From Pyrrhoderma lamaoense (Eukaryota > Basidiomycota > Agaricomycetes > Hymenochaetales > Hymenochaetaceae): DNA of 64,000 nucleotides. A model generated the notes under the pieces. It had not been told where the DNA came from. It saw nothing but the letters and a program-made list of their open reading frames with translations, and did not search any database. The DNA is taken from NCBI GenBank assembly GCA_002794735.1, contig NBAZ01000008.1, positions 186,001-250,000 of the forward strand. The letters are read 5' to 3'. A program made the position numbers and the translations under genes. Positions 10,409 to 21,460 of this stretch are shown here, piece by piece (within the stretch, counting starts at the first letter, position 1; each line of letters begins with the position of its first letter).

Positions 10409-11961
10409 ATAGTTCCCTTACTGACATCCTTGGTTTCTGAGGGCAATTGTATGACAAGGTGACCCTTCTGTTGGCATTTGAAGCAGCATCCTTTTTTTCT
10501 CATTTTATTCACATCCATGGGTTCTTCTGCTGAGTGATTTGCAGGTGTGAGTGTTGTTTTAGAGGGTGTGGGAGTAAAACAAGGTGTGAGTTTGAATAGA
10601 GGCAGTCTATGGTTGAAACAATGCTTGTTAGCTGTTATTGTATTGTCAATCTTGATTGTTCTCCATCTTTCTACTGTGGTAGGTTCATTACCAGTTGCCA
10701 AAATAGTTATCACAATGTCACTTCAAAGGGCTGTCCTCAAATGGTTGATGATCAAGAGTTCAAAGGTGGCACCAGTTATTCTAGCATAAGCTCAAGTCAG
10801 GGAGAGTTCTGTAAAGAGCTTTTTAGCTGAGTCATTTCTTTGCTTCATAGTGGCTATCTTCTGCTGAGTATGCTGTTGTTCATGAGCATCTTTGAAACAT
10901 GCTCAGAGTTTCTTCTTGAAGTCATTTCAGTCTCAGTTTTCACTATCCATTCTTTTAGTCAGCTGCTCTTGCTTTCAAGTTCTTGCATTGGCTTCTGTCA
11001 TGTAAGAACACACAAAACATATTTGGTCTTCTCCTGTAACCAGTATCTTTTGTGCACTGTACATGTAGTTCTTTATTTGGATGAGCCATTCATTGTGTTT
11101 TGCTTTATCACCCAAAAACTCCTCTGGTTCATTCAGTAATGGGTTTTTGTGAGAGGGTTGAGGTGGTTGTAGTGCAGCCACAACTGCTTGAACAAAGTTG
11201 TTGGGTAATATGATGACAGCTGGATTAAAAAATATTTGAGGAAGCATTCTCTGGATGGTGGTCATAATAGTGTTAGTAATCACCTTTTTTATAGTTGGTG
11301 CCAGAGTGGGCACTTGAGTACTCTGGCTCTGAGCTTATCCATATTGATTCATCTTGGGCTGCAATTGCTATTGTAGTTTTCTGGGTGATCTCTGAAGTAA
11401 TCTTCTCAAGTGTATTGGATAGAGGTGTTAGATGAGAAGGAGTGTGGTAGAGTAGGGTCATTAGCAAGCTCATAATAAATTTGGGAGAAGTTTTCAATTT
11501 GTAAGTATGTAAGACTTTTGACTTCAGCTTCTTTTTCTTCTCTAACAGTAGATCCTGCTCATATACCTCTTCTTCCTCTAAAAAAATGTCTAGCACATCT
11601 AAGTTTTTGTTTTTGTTTTTTTGATTCATCTGTTGACTTTACAATGGGCTGTCCCACTGGCAGAGGTTTGTCTGAGTTCATAGATTTGTTTTTAAGTTCT
11701 ACAATAGGCTGTTCTACTGGTAGAGGCCTATTGTATCAAAGTGTTCTACTTGATGAGTGTATCTGAACCCAAAGAATTCTCTGCCTTGTGCATTTAGTAA
11801 ACAGTAGATTCTGGTGTTGGAGGTGTCAATGATAAAGATGCAAACAAGAAAGGTGAAAATGTAGAAGTGATAAGTGTGACAGTAGTATTCCTTCAGCTTG
11901 GAAGATAGGAGTGTATGGTGTCAAGAAGTAGTGAGGTAGACAATAAGTAGTTTCAACTTAA
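10409..11961 (-). pseudogene. gag: Gypsy-2 copy C: gag and leader
   Basis: Minus-strand Gag. The zinc knuckle near 10530-10440 reads CCFKCQQKGHLVIQL, with the last Cys lost. The capsid part follows (FVQAVVAALQPPQ, KHNEWLIQIKNYMYSAQ), preceded by an acidic/Lys-rich N-terminal region. The leader runs to 11961. Just inside the LTR edge is the sequence AAGTTGAAACT, a candidate self-priming site. The frames are broken in at least three places. Confidence 0.82.
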
Positions 11962-11976
11962 TGTCAGCAACTAAAC
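11962..11976 (-). repeat. Gypsy-2 copy C: stub of the 5' LTR
   Basis: Only the last 15 bp of the LTR (TGTCAGCAACTAAAC on the plus strand) remain. They match the inner end of the LTR at 44978. The rest is replaced by element Z1. Confidence 0.75.
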
Positions 11977-11978
11977 CC

Positions 11979-13514
11979 TGTTAGAGTTTGATTTAAGAGG
12001 GCTTGTTTACAGTGGGAGAATTGACCTAATGGAAGGAAGGAGGAATATTGGACTAGACTACTATGAAGGATTACTTAATGGGGCCCTCACTTAATCAGAA
12101 CCCTATGACTAGCACTACTACCTGGAGGGAGCAAACTAGCTATCAAGCTATGAGGTCTCTACTAGGAGGAGCTGGAGGATTGGTTCATGCTGAACATAGG
12201 TGCACTCTGTGCAATCAGGTTATTCAGTTACAAGGACACTTGTTCAACTATACTCTAGGACTAATGGCCAATACTGTACTACTACAGATCACACCTATCA
12301 TAATCTTCTCTACTGCTAAATGAGATTATCATTTTCCCATCTTTGAAGTACACTCTAATACTGGAGGAACTGCTTTACCAGATCTATCAGCCTACTCAGC
12401 CCAGATGGAACTTCTCAATTCAAATGGGAAGTGTCTGTTTATATAACTTGGGCCAGCCATAATCACTTTTGCCCTAACACCTTAGTCTTCCACACTTCCA
12501 CACTCTTTGAAGCTGCTTCCACAGAAAGTCAGCAACTGTATGGACTCATACAACTCAATCTCTTTGAGTTTATCAGACATCAGAATGTAACGGAGTTCTT
12601 GGCTCAATACAACAAAGATACTAGGCATAGGATAGATGTGCTTATTAATCCTCTACTGAGAGCACTCACTGCTTACAAGTTACTTTCTTAGGACTGTATC
12701 CTAATGGTCAAGAGTGGAACAGGGACAACACCAATACTAGATACAGTTGGGAGAGAGGTGGACAATTCATGCTCAAGACTAGCACAGGGGATACTGGGAC
12801 AGAAGGGTTATCGGAGCTTAATCTAGATCTCTCAGGGTTTTCAGGATAAGGCAGCCAGCACAGCAATGCACAGTCTTAGCCTTAGTAATGTGCAGCCATC
12901 TGCAGCACTTGCACAGCAATGCACAGTTAAGGTTCAGAAGGGTTAAGAGCATAGGAGGCAGAATATTACTATAAGTAGTCAGTAAATTAGTCAGAGATCA
13001 AGGGTCTTATGGAGTATAAAAGAAGCAAAAGTTCAGGGTCAAAAGGCAGTTAATAAAACTGTGGCTTCTTATCCCAAACTTGTCTTCTGATCATCACTCT
13101 CTAGGCTATACCTTGTTACTCATTGTACTTGCTTAAAGAAGGCAATCTGATCTTTGTTGAAAGAAATCTATTAGTGGTTACTTTAGCCTGACTAGCTGGC
13201 TTGGAACATCTTTATAAAAGAGAAAATAGGGTTTGGTTCAGGAGTTCTCAAAAGCAAGGAGAGACACTGTTAATTAGAAGACTTGGATACAGGGTTGAGG
13301 ATACTTCTAAAAGGAAGTTCCAACAGAGGGCATTCCATACTAGTTTGTTGCTTCTCAAACTCTTGGTGTTACTTCCTTAGCATTAAACAGTGGTCTGGTG
13401 TTACTGTTATTCTCATCACAGGTCATCAAGTTAGGCCTCACTCAATTGGTTGACCACACAGAAGAACCCCCTCTTACCTAAGTCCCATTTGACCCTTGGA
13501 ATATATTCATAACA
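11979..13514 (+). mobile_element. Element Z, copy Z1: solo-LTR-like unit, about 1.54 kb
   Basis: It begins TGTTAGAG and ends CATAACA. A TATAAAAG box near 13016 lies about 500 bp before the 3' end. A coding frame starts 84 bp inside. The 3' end is supported by copy Z3 (62277-62922), which ends the same way. The 5' end is uncertain because no second copy covers it, and the flanks differ: a Gypsy-2 LTR stub on the left and Y sequence on the right. No target duplication is seen. Confidence 0.6.
12063..12849 (+). pseudogene. Z-element protein, broken in frame
   Basis: Unknown protein of about 260 codons spread over three frames. Residues 47-50 form a CxxC (HRCTLCNQ) followed by a Q-x-L motif (IQLQGHL) that lines up with the Y protein (YSLQSNL). 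The middle frame (12431-12691) is hydrophobic and aromatic-rich. The last frame ends LDLSGFSG at 12849. It occupies the same place in Z as the reading frames of X and Y. No known domain is recognised. Confidence 0.5.
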
Positions 13515-13826
13515 CTTACCAAATCTTACAGGAGAAGTCAGTATAGCTGTATAAGAAACAGAATGAACTAGTGAATCTCAAGTACACAATCAGGTGGAAT
13601 AAATTCTTTGTATCAATTGCAAGAAGACTTATTCATTACAATCAGATCTTTATAGGATCACTTGGACTACTCTATTCAAGATGAGAATGAATGCAACCAA
13701 GTTTACAGTACAATTTCAGAAGTACTAGACAGACAATTCTATTTGAGAGCTTTCTCATTGGGAGCAAGGTTTATGGACTTTTTATTATATTACTCTCTTG
13801 GAGATAAGAAGGAAAAAAAGGTCTGG
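13515..13826 (+). repeat. Element Y fragment (Y3)
   Basis: Corresponds to Y1 positions 6390-6722, with many transitions. It is bounded on the left by Z1 and on the right by the Gypsy-2 copy B leader at the sequence AGGTCTGG/AGGAATAC. Both joins are chimeric, without duplications. Confidence 0.8.
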
Positions 13827-13984
13827 AGGAATACTACTGTTACACTTATCACTTCTACATTTTCACTTTTCTTGTTTGCATCCTTATCATCAACACCTCC
13901 AACACCAGAACTTACTGCTCACTAAACACACAAGGAAGAGAACTTTTTGGGTTTGGATATGCCTATTGAGTAGAACACTTTGAA

Positions 13985-15330
13985 GCAACAGACGAACAGA
14001 ATGAGCTTCTGCCAGTAGGACAACTTATTGTAGAGCCTAAGGACGAACTTGCAAACCCAGACAAATCTCTGCCAGTGGAACAGTCCATTGTAGAGTCAAT
14101 GGACAAATCAGAAGAAGAAGAGCAAAGACTTAAATGTGCTAGATGTTTTCTTAGAAGAAAAAGAGGTATATGAGCAAGGCCCACTGTTAGAGAAAAGGAA
14201 GAAGCCAAAGTCAAAAGCCTTACATACTTACAGACTGAAGACTTCTCCCAAATCTACCCTGAGCTTGCTAGCAACCCCACCTCCTCTCTATCTAACACCT
14301 CTATCTAGTACACTTGAGAAGACTACTTCAAAGACCACCCAGAAGACTATGACAGTGACTGCAGTCTAAGATGAATCAACACAGACAAGCCCAGAGCCAA
14401 AACACTCAAGCACCCACTCTTGCACCAACTATAGAAGAGATGATTGCCAACATGGTTGTAGCCACTATCTAGGGAATGCTTTCTCAGATACTTTTCAATC
14501 TATCTGTTATCACATTACCCAAAAACTTTGTTCAAGCAGTTGCAGCTGCACTACAACCACCCCAACTCTCTTCCAAAAACTCATTGCTAAATAAACCAGA
14601 GGAGTTCACAAGTGATAAAGCAAAGTACAATGAATGGCTCATCCAGATAAAGAACTACATGTATAGTGCACAAAAGATACTGGTCACAGGAGAAGATCAG
14701 ATACACTTTGTGTGCTCTTATATGACAAGACCCAATGCTGGAGCTTGGAAGCAGGAGCAACTGACTAAGAGAACGGATAGTGGAAACTAGGACTGGGACG
14801 ATTTTAAGAGGGTTTTAAAGCACATTTCAAGGACACCCATGAACAACAGCATGCTCAGCAGAAAATAGCTATCATGAAGCAAGGAAATGACTCAGTTGAA
14901 AAGTTCTTCACAGAACTCTCCCTGACTCAAGCTCATGCTGGAATGACTGGTGCCACCTTTGAACTCTTGATTATCAACCATTTAAGAACAGCCTTTTAAA
15001 GTGACATTGTGATATTTATCTTGGCAACTGGTAATGAACTTACTACAGTAGAAGGATGAAGGACAATACCAACCAAAATTGACAACACAATAACAGCCAA
15101 CAAACCTTGTTTCGACCACAGACCATTCAAACCTACACCTCATTCTACCCTCTAAAGCAACCTCCACACCTGTGAATCACTTAGTAGGAGAACCCATGGA
15201 TGTGGATAGAATGAGAAAAGAAGGATGCTGCTTTAGATGTCAACAGAAAGGTCATTTGTCACATGATTGTCCTCAGAAACCAAGGATGTCAATAAGGGAA
15301 CTACTGTAAGAAATGACAGGAGATGAAAGG
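13985..15330 (+). pseudogene. gag: Gypsy-2 gag (copy B)
   Basis: Gag polyprotein with an acidic N-terminal part (LPVEQSIVES, DKSEEEEQR) and a capsid block at 14476-14790 (FVQAVAAALQPPQ, KYNEWLIQIKNYMYSAQK). A CCHC zinc knuckle near 15222-15275 (CCFRCQQKGHLSHDC) has all four ligands. Stops and frame changes lie near 14220, 14370 and 14790-15000. The start codon could not be fixed. Confidence 0.85.
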
Positions 15331-18300
15331 AAATAATGGGCAGACACTATAGCAGAAATGAAAAAATCAAATTTTGCTTAACCTCAGTTGCAGATGTGTC
15401 TCTTGAGGTCCATAGTTCGAGTCTTAACACTTCCACTTCTGATTTATGTTCAACAACTACATGTACCAGTAGTTTGCTTCGAAATACAGTTGTTGAACCA
15501 AAACAAGAACCAAAAACCACATCCAAAACCTTCCCCAAACCCTTCACTCCAAAATGGACCTTATGACAAATCAGAAGAGACTCCAAAGGTCATGCTCTGT
15601 TGGCACTCAAAAGCTTAGTTCATAAGAAAAGAACTCAAAAAGCTACTGCAGAGACACTTCAGGCCATCTCTCAACTAGCCAACAAGACAGCTCTAAAAAC
15701 ACTTTATTCCTTACAACAACTCAAACAATACATTCAAGGGTCACAAGGACATCAGCTAGACTTATCTGCACAACTCACAACTCTAGAGAATCAGCAAACC
15801 TTTAAAGTTAAAGCCCTACTAGACTCTGGATGCACTAGTTCGTGCATAGACAAGAAATTGTCTGCAAACACCAAATTCCTACTCAGAAAACATCCATCCC
15901 AATCCCGTTTATAATACAAATGGAACAAGAAACCAAGCAAGATCTATTACAGAATTGGTAGAACTGATGATGTCAATTGGTGAACACAAAGAGCAGATCC
16001 AGCTAGCAGTCACCAGTTTGGGAAAAACAGACCTGTTTATTGCACACAAATGGCTGAGGTTTAACAATCCCAGTATAGACTAGAACAAAGGAGAAATCAC
16101 TCACAGCTGTTGCCCAGAAACATGTAGACAAGCACATGCCAAGATACAGCAATTAGATTACTATATCAACTTTATCAGCTCAGAACTAAAGGAAGGAGAC
16201 CGTATTTTCATACTGGATTGGCTAAGCTGTCAGCAAGAAAAAAACTATGTTAGACAAATGGAGCTGGCTTACAGGGTATGCAAGCTGGGCTCTACTCCAA
16301 CTAAGAGAAGGAACAATAAGATGGATTATTTGAAAGAATACCCAGAGGTCTTTGGAAAACAGGAATTTGACAAGCTGCCAGAAAGATGTCCATAGGACCA
16401 CACAATAGAACTCACACTTGGGTTCAAACCCACTGATTGCAAGATCTACCCACTTTCTGAAGCAAAAAACAAAGCACTTGACAAGTTCTTGGATGAAAAC
16501 TTGAAAACAAGGCAAATCAGACCCTCCAAATCTCCCATGGTTTCATCTTTCTTCTTTGTAAAAAAGAAAAGTGGAGAACTACAACTTGTACAAGATTATC
16601 AAAAGCTGAATAGCATGACAATAAAGAACAAGTACCCTCTTTTCTTGATTCTAGAGCTTATCAATAAGCTTAAGGATTCTCAGCACTTCACCAAGCTAGA
16701 CATACAATGGGGATACAATAATATCCAAATCAAAGAAGGAGACAAATGGAAAGCAGCCTTTAGAACTAATAGAGGACTCTTCAAACTAATTGTCATGTTC
16801 TTTGGCCTCACAAACTTCTCAGCAACTTTTCAAGGCTTCATGAATCACATTCTGAAAGAACTGATTGATAGAGGACATGTTGTAGTCTACTTAGATGACA
16901 TTCTCATCTTCACAGCAGACCTAGAGTCGCACAAGAAGCTAGTGTGACAGGTACTAGATGTACTATGCAACAACAAGCTATACCTAAAACCAGAAAAATG
17001 TCTGTTCGAGCAGAAAGAAGTTGAATACCTTGGAGTTATTGTTGGAAGAGGAAAACTGCACATGGATCCTAGTAAAATTCAAGCAGTCAAGGGATGGCCA
17101 CTGCCCAAGAACAAAAAACAGCTACAAAGTTTTTTAGAGTTCTGTAACTTCTATAGATGGTTTATCAAGGGATATAGCAATCTGGCTCATTCTCCACATG
17201 ACTTGACAGGCAATGCAGACTGGAAATGGACAGATTCCCAAACAGAAGCCTTCAATAAGCTAAAAAATTGCATTTGCCAAGAACTTGTACTACACCTGTC
17301 AATATCTGGAGCATTATTTCACATTAAAGCAGACTCCTCAGACTTTGCGAATGGAGCAGTACTCTCCCAACTAATTGATGGCAAATGGCACCCTATTGCT
17401 TATAGATCTGCATCTCTGACACCCACAAAGCGAAATTATGTCATCTATGACAAAGAAATGCTAGCTATTATGGAGGCACTCAAAGAATGGAGACACTATC
17501 TCATTGGTCACCCACTACTTGTCCAAGTGTTTACAGACCATAAAAACATCACTTACTGGACCCAACCTTGAGATCTGAATTGTAGACAAGCCAGATAAGT
17601 AGTGGAACTACAAGAATATGACTTGGAAATCCACTACTTAAAAGGCAAACAGAACACCAAAGCTGATCTCCTCTTGAGACAAGCAGATCATGAAAGGGGG
17701 GAGAATGACAACTGAAAGGTGGTGGTAATCAAACCTGAATGGCTAAAAGATGTAACTCTTGAACCCTTGGATCAAAATTTCTTGGAACATGCTAAAGCAG
17801 CAAAAACACAGCTGGACCAAAAGGCCAAGAAAGCACTGAAAAAGAAAGATCCATGTTAGGAAGAATTGGAAGACGGCCTTATTACTTACAAAAGATGCAT
17901 CTACATACCCAGAGATGCAAGGCTACATGAGGACATCATTAAAAATCACCATGATTCAGTTATAGCTGGACACCCAGGACAGTACAAAACTCAAGAACTG
18001 ATCACTTGCAATTATATCTGGCCTAGAATTAAAGAAGATGTCAAACAATATGTGGAAGGCTGTCACACATACCAAACAACCAAACCACGAAAAACATGCC
18101 CCCATAACCTCTACACCCCCATAATATCCCAGAACACCCTTAGGAAGAAGTGTCAGTTGATCTTATTAGTGAACTACTAGAGTCTCAAGGTTACAATGCA
18201 ATCTGCATCTTTGTGGATTGCTTTACCAAACAAATACATGTCATCCCCACTCATACAACAGTCACATCTCAAGGAATGGCCAAACTCTACTGTGATCATG

Positions 18301-19190
18301 TCTTTAAGCTTCATGGAATCCCTAGAAAACTTATACATGATAGAGGCCCCCAATTCAAGTCCAAGTTTATGAAAGAACTGTACAAACTTCTTGGTATTGA
18401 AGCAAACTCTTTGACAGCATATCATCCACAGACAGACGGACAAACAAAGCAGATTAACCAAGAGGTTGAACAGTACTTGCAGATCTTTGTGAACTTCAGT
18501 CAAGATGATTGAGCAGACTAGCTAGCACTAGCAGAGTTTGCATATAATAACAGAGAACAGTCATCCACAAAGCACTCACTATTCTTCCTCAACTATGGTT
18601 ACCACCCACACAAAGGCACTAACCCTTGCTACAAGTTTAACAATAAGTCTGCCACCCAGTTTGCACAACGAATGAAGACTGTACAAAAAAATGCTAAAGA
18701 AGCATTGGAAAAAGCTGCTACTACAATAAAAAAATTTTATGACTGAACTAGAAGAGAGCCAATTGACTACTAACCTGGGGACTTAGTGCTGCTAGAAGCA
18801 ACTAACATCCACACAACACAACGCATGAAAAAGTTTGATGATAAAAGATATGGTCTATTCAAAGTACTGGAAAAGATTGAAGCCTCTGCTTATAAACTCA
18901 AGTTACCACCCTCTATGAGCCACATACACCCAGTCTTCAATGAAGTTCTTTTACACCCCTACAAAAAACCTCATTACGAATTACAACAAAACTTGAATAA
19001 ACTAGAGCCCATAATTGTGGATCAAGAACTAGAGTGGGAGGTTGAGAAGATTCTAGTATCACAATACAACCAGAGACAAAGACAAGCAAAATACTTGGTA
19101 TATTGGAAGGGGTATAGACCACAAAAGCGAACTTGGGAATCACTGGAGAACCTTACCAATTCTCAAGAAGCACTTCAAAAATTTTTATGA
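15331..19190 (+). pseudogene. pol: Gypsy-2 pol (copy B): PR-RT-RH-IN-chromodomain
   Basis: Polyprotein in domain order. Aspartic protease: LLDSGCTSS near 15817. RT: 16489-17040, catalytic YLDD at 16888-16899. RNase H: KADSSDFANGA, then YDKEMLAIMEALKEW up to 17571. Integrase: zinc region 17866-18130, in which the last CxxC ligand is now Tyr, and core VDLI and HDRGPQF from 18150. Chromodomain: about 19030-19180 (WEVEKILVSQ, YLVYWKGY, TWES). The integrase catalytic Glu of the usual DGQTER motif is Lys here (DGQTKQ). In-frame stops follow HKKLV, TYWTQP and NFSQDD. Non-functional. Confidence 0.93.
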
Positions 19191-19371
19191 AAGAATCCAA
19201 ATGCCTACAGAAAGCTCACTACTACAGACTACCAAAATATTTGCTTTATACCTCTGTTAAAAGACAACTTCCCAGAATTCAACCCTCCTCATTCCAAGAT
19301 TGTTTGATTCAATAACCCAAAAACTTTTCTCCCATAAACAATCGAGATAATTGCTTTTGAGAGGGGGGTAA

Positions 19372-19818
19372 TGTCATACACTTTTACTTTTTCTCCTTAT
19401 TCTCATGCTTTTTCCCTTTTTCTTGTATTACTAAAACCCATTACATACTTCAGACCCCTTTACTAATCCATATTACTCTATAACCCTTGACCTGTTCTTC
19501 TTTACTCATCCTTATTGACAAACTCCAATCCATTATGGATATTTCCATTCTTCTATATTCTCCAACATTCTACCATGTTCTATCATCTTCTATTTCCTTC
19601 CTTTTCTATCCATGATCACACTGTCATGTCACACACTTCAAACTGTATATAAGTAGCACCTCTGTCAGTAGATAGTTCTCAGTTTCAACCTTGTCTACTC
19701 TCCTGACTCAGCACTGGAGCTACTCTCAATATATCTTATTACTCTCCACTTCTGTTGATATTTGTTGATTAGTGACTTAGGCCGGACTCTGACCATAGAC
19801 CAGATTTAATTGCTGACA
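19372..19818 (+). repeat. Gypsy-2 3' LTR (copy B), 447 bp
   Basis: The ends are TGTCA and TGACA. A TATATAAG box is at 19646-19653. The first part is identical to the LTR at 44978-45425, but the last 120 bp or so differ at about ten places. A purine tract (GAGAGGGGGG) lies just upstream. Confidence 0.95.
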
Positions 19819-20949
19819 GTGCTTACATCATGTCTAATGATAAGGTCATATGAGGTTCATTAACCAACTGAGATAGACCCCAACACATATGACATACCTA
19901 TTATAAAACAATACAGAAAATGGAAGAGATATATAATAATATGGCCATACAAATAACAAAAGCCTTAATCAAGAACCAGAAGGAAAATTGAAGATACTAT
20001 AATGGCTATGGATGGTTTAATGCATATAAACAACTATCCTCACAATACTACTCTACATAATATAACAAGGGTACAGAACCACCTTTGGTTAGAAGAGCCA
20101 TTTAAAGATTATATCTAGATCAACCTGAACTACAGGTTCACTTTGAAGCAATGCTAGATGCTAGAAGTCATGGAGAGCCAATCTTAGTAGCATCCTCAAT
20201 ATGTTATACTACACAAACAAGCTTCAGCAGAAATCAAGGAAGCAATTTGTAAAGCTGTAGTAAGAGCTACAAACGAATGCTTAGCACTACAAGGACCAGA
20301 CATAATGATTATAGATGAAAAGGAGATTAATCATTTTGCAATGTGGATGCATACACTATGAAGAAGAATAATCTATGAAACATATAATAAAACACCTCAT
20401 ACAGGCTTCGAAAGAGTAGATTGGATTACTCTTAACAGAACTTGATCAGTAACACCACCAGTGATACCACAGCAAAAAGATCCTCCATTACCAGTCATGT
20501 CTAATAGGGAACACTCTATACTATTACATACTAATACTTTTGGATGAAGGATAAATTGGACACTTTAATAAGTGCCACAAATTGCTGGTGACATGGATAC
20601 AAGTGCCACAAATGAAATGTGCCACAATAGTGCTACATTAGGTGCCACAGATTAAATATAATAATAGTATTTCTCTATAATTAAATGGGTAGTTAGTTCA
20701 CATATAGTAAATGTATATAAAGAGGTCAATTTTGACCAAGATCTCCTCATTGAAATCAATCTTGTCACAAATCCAAAGACAGCTCATCAGTCTACATCTG
20801 ATACATAATTATCATCTGTCAGTATATCTAGACTACAAGTTGTTTCTGTTTTTGAACACTATGATATTAATTACAAGGGCATCTTATATAATTACGCTTA
20901 GTCATATTATCTCATTGCTTATACAAGCAGATTAATACAGATCCTAACA
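19819..20949 (+). mobile_element. Element X, copy X4, 5' end lost
   Basis: Matches X1 from about 45 bp inside its start to the end (ATCCTAACA at 20941-20949). Gypsy-2 copy B inserted near its 5' end and the left part is missing. The coding frame is broken by many transitions. It sits in a Y element (GTTCT follows). Confidence 0.88.
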
Positions 20950-21031
20950 GTTCTCTATTACTATACAATAAGGAGAGTACTTCTATACTCTCCAAGAAGG
21001 ACCACATTATTGTACTACAAGTTATTGCATT
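20950..21031 (+). repeat. Element Y fragment (Y4), left of the CACTA-like insertion
   Basis: Matches Y1 7473-7554. It ends in GCATT, and the same Y copy resumes at 25880 with ATTGGC. ATT is therefore duplicated around the 21032-25879 insertion. Confidence 0.88.
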
Positions 21032-21117
21032 CACAGTGTATTAACAAATTTCTACACAACACATAATAGTTAGTCTATAATACATATTGTCCCATCTATT
21101 ACTAGTTTATATAATAA

Positions 21118-21460
21118 ACATGTAAAATGTTACCTAGATAACTATATCAACAACATCTAAGTTAACATGTTTGTCTAAGTATTATAGTATGAATCTAGAA
21201 AATATAAGCATACCTGAGTATACCTGAATTTTTGTGTAATTTTAACTCTGGACCAACATGTAAATAATATTGTGTTTCGTGTTGTATTATGTATTTCTAT
21301 ATAACCTAGGTGCCATGCATAAACCTAGGCTGGTAATATCTAGGTTGACCTGTAGGCCAAACCTATGTAACTGTCAACCTAGGTTTATCTAGATATTTTA
21401 GGTAGCCTGGAATAACCAAGGTGTATGTATTACCTGTTAACATCTAGACTGACCTGTAAA
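21118..21460 (+). repeat. Left subterminal repeats of the CACTA-like element
   Basis: ACATGTAA occurs at 21118-21125 and 21256-21263. From about 21300 to 21460 there are several copies of AACCTAGG and GACCTGTA in both orientations. The stretch has no coding frame. Confidence 0.5.

Larger units (their letters stand above)
3522..11976 (-). mobile_element. Gypsy-2 copy C, nested and decayed
   Basis: A Ty3/gypsy element on the minus strand in four pieces: 3522-3583 with 5175-6130 (RT to protease), 7859-8669 (protease, Gag end), 10409-11961 (Gag, leader) and an LTR stub (11962-11976). The order and sequence match copies B and D. It is interrupted by Mar-1, Y1 and Y2. The integrase and 3' LTR are absent, replaced on the left by Gypsy-3. 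Heavily mutated, with no open pol frame. Confidence 0.88.
13827..19818 (+). mobile_element. Gypsy-2 copy B, 5'-truncated Ty3/gypsy chromovirus
   Basis: Plus-strand element with part of the leader, gag, pol (protease, RT, RNase H, integrase, chromodomain) and the 3' LTR at 19372-19818. The 5' LTR is absent. It carries stops in RT, RNase H and integrase that are identical in copy D. The 3' flank is element X (copy X4). Confidence 0.95.
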
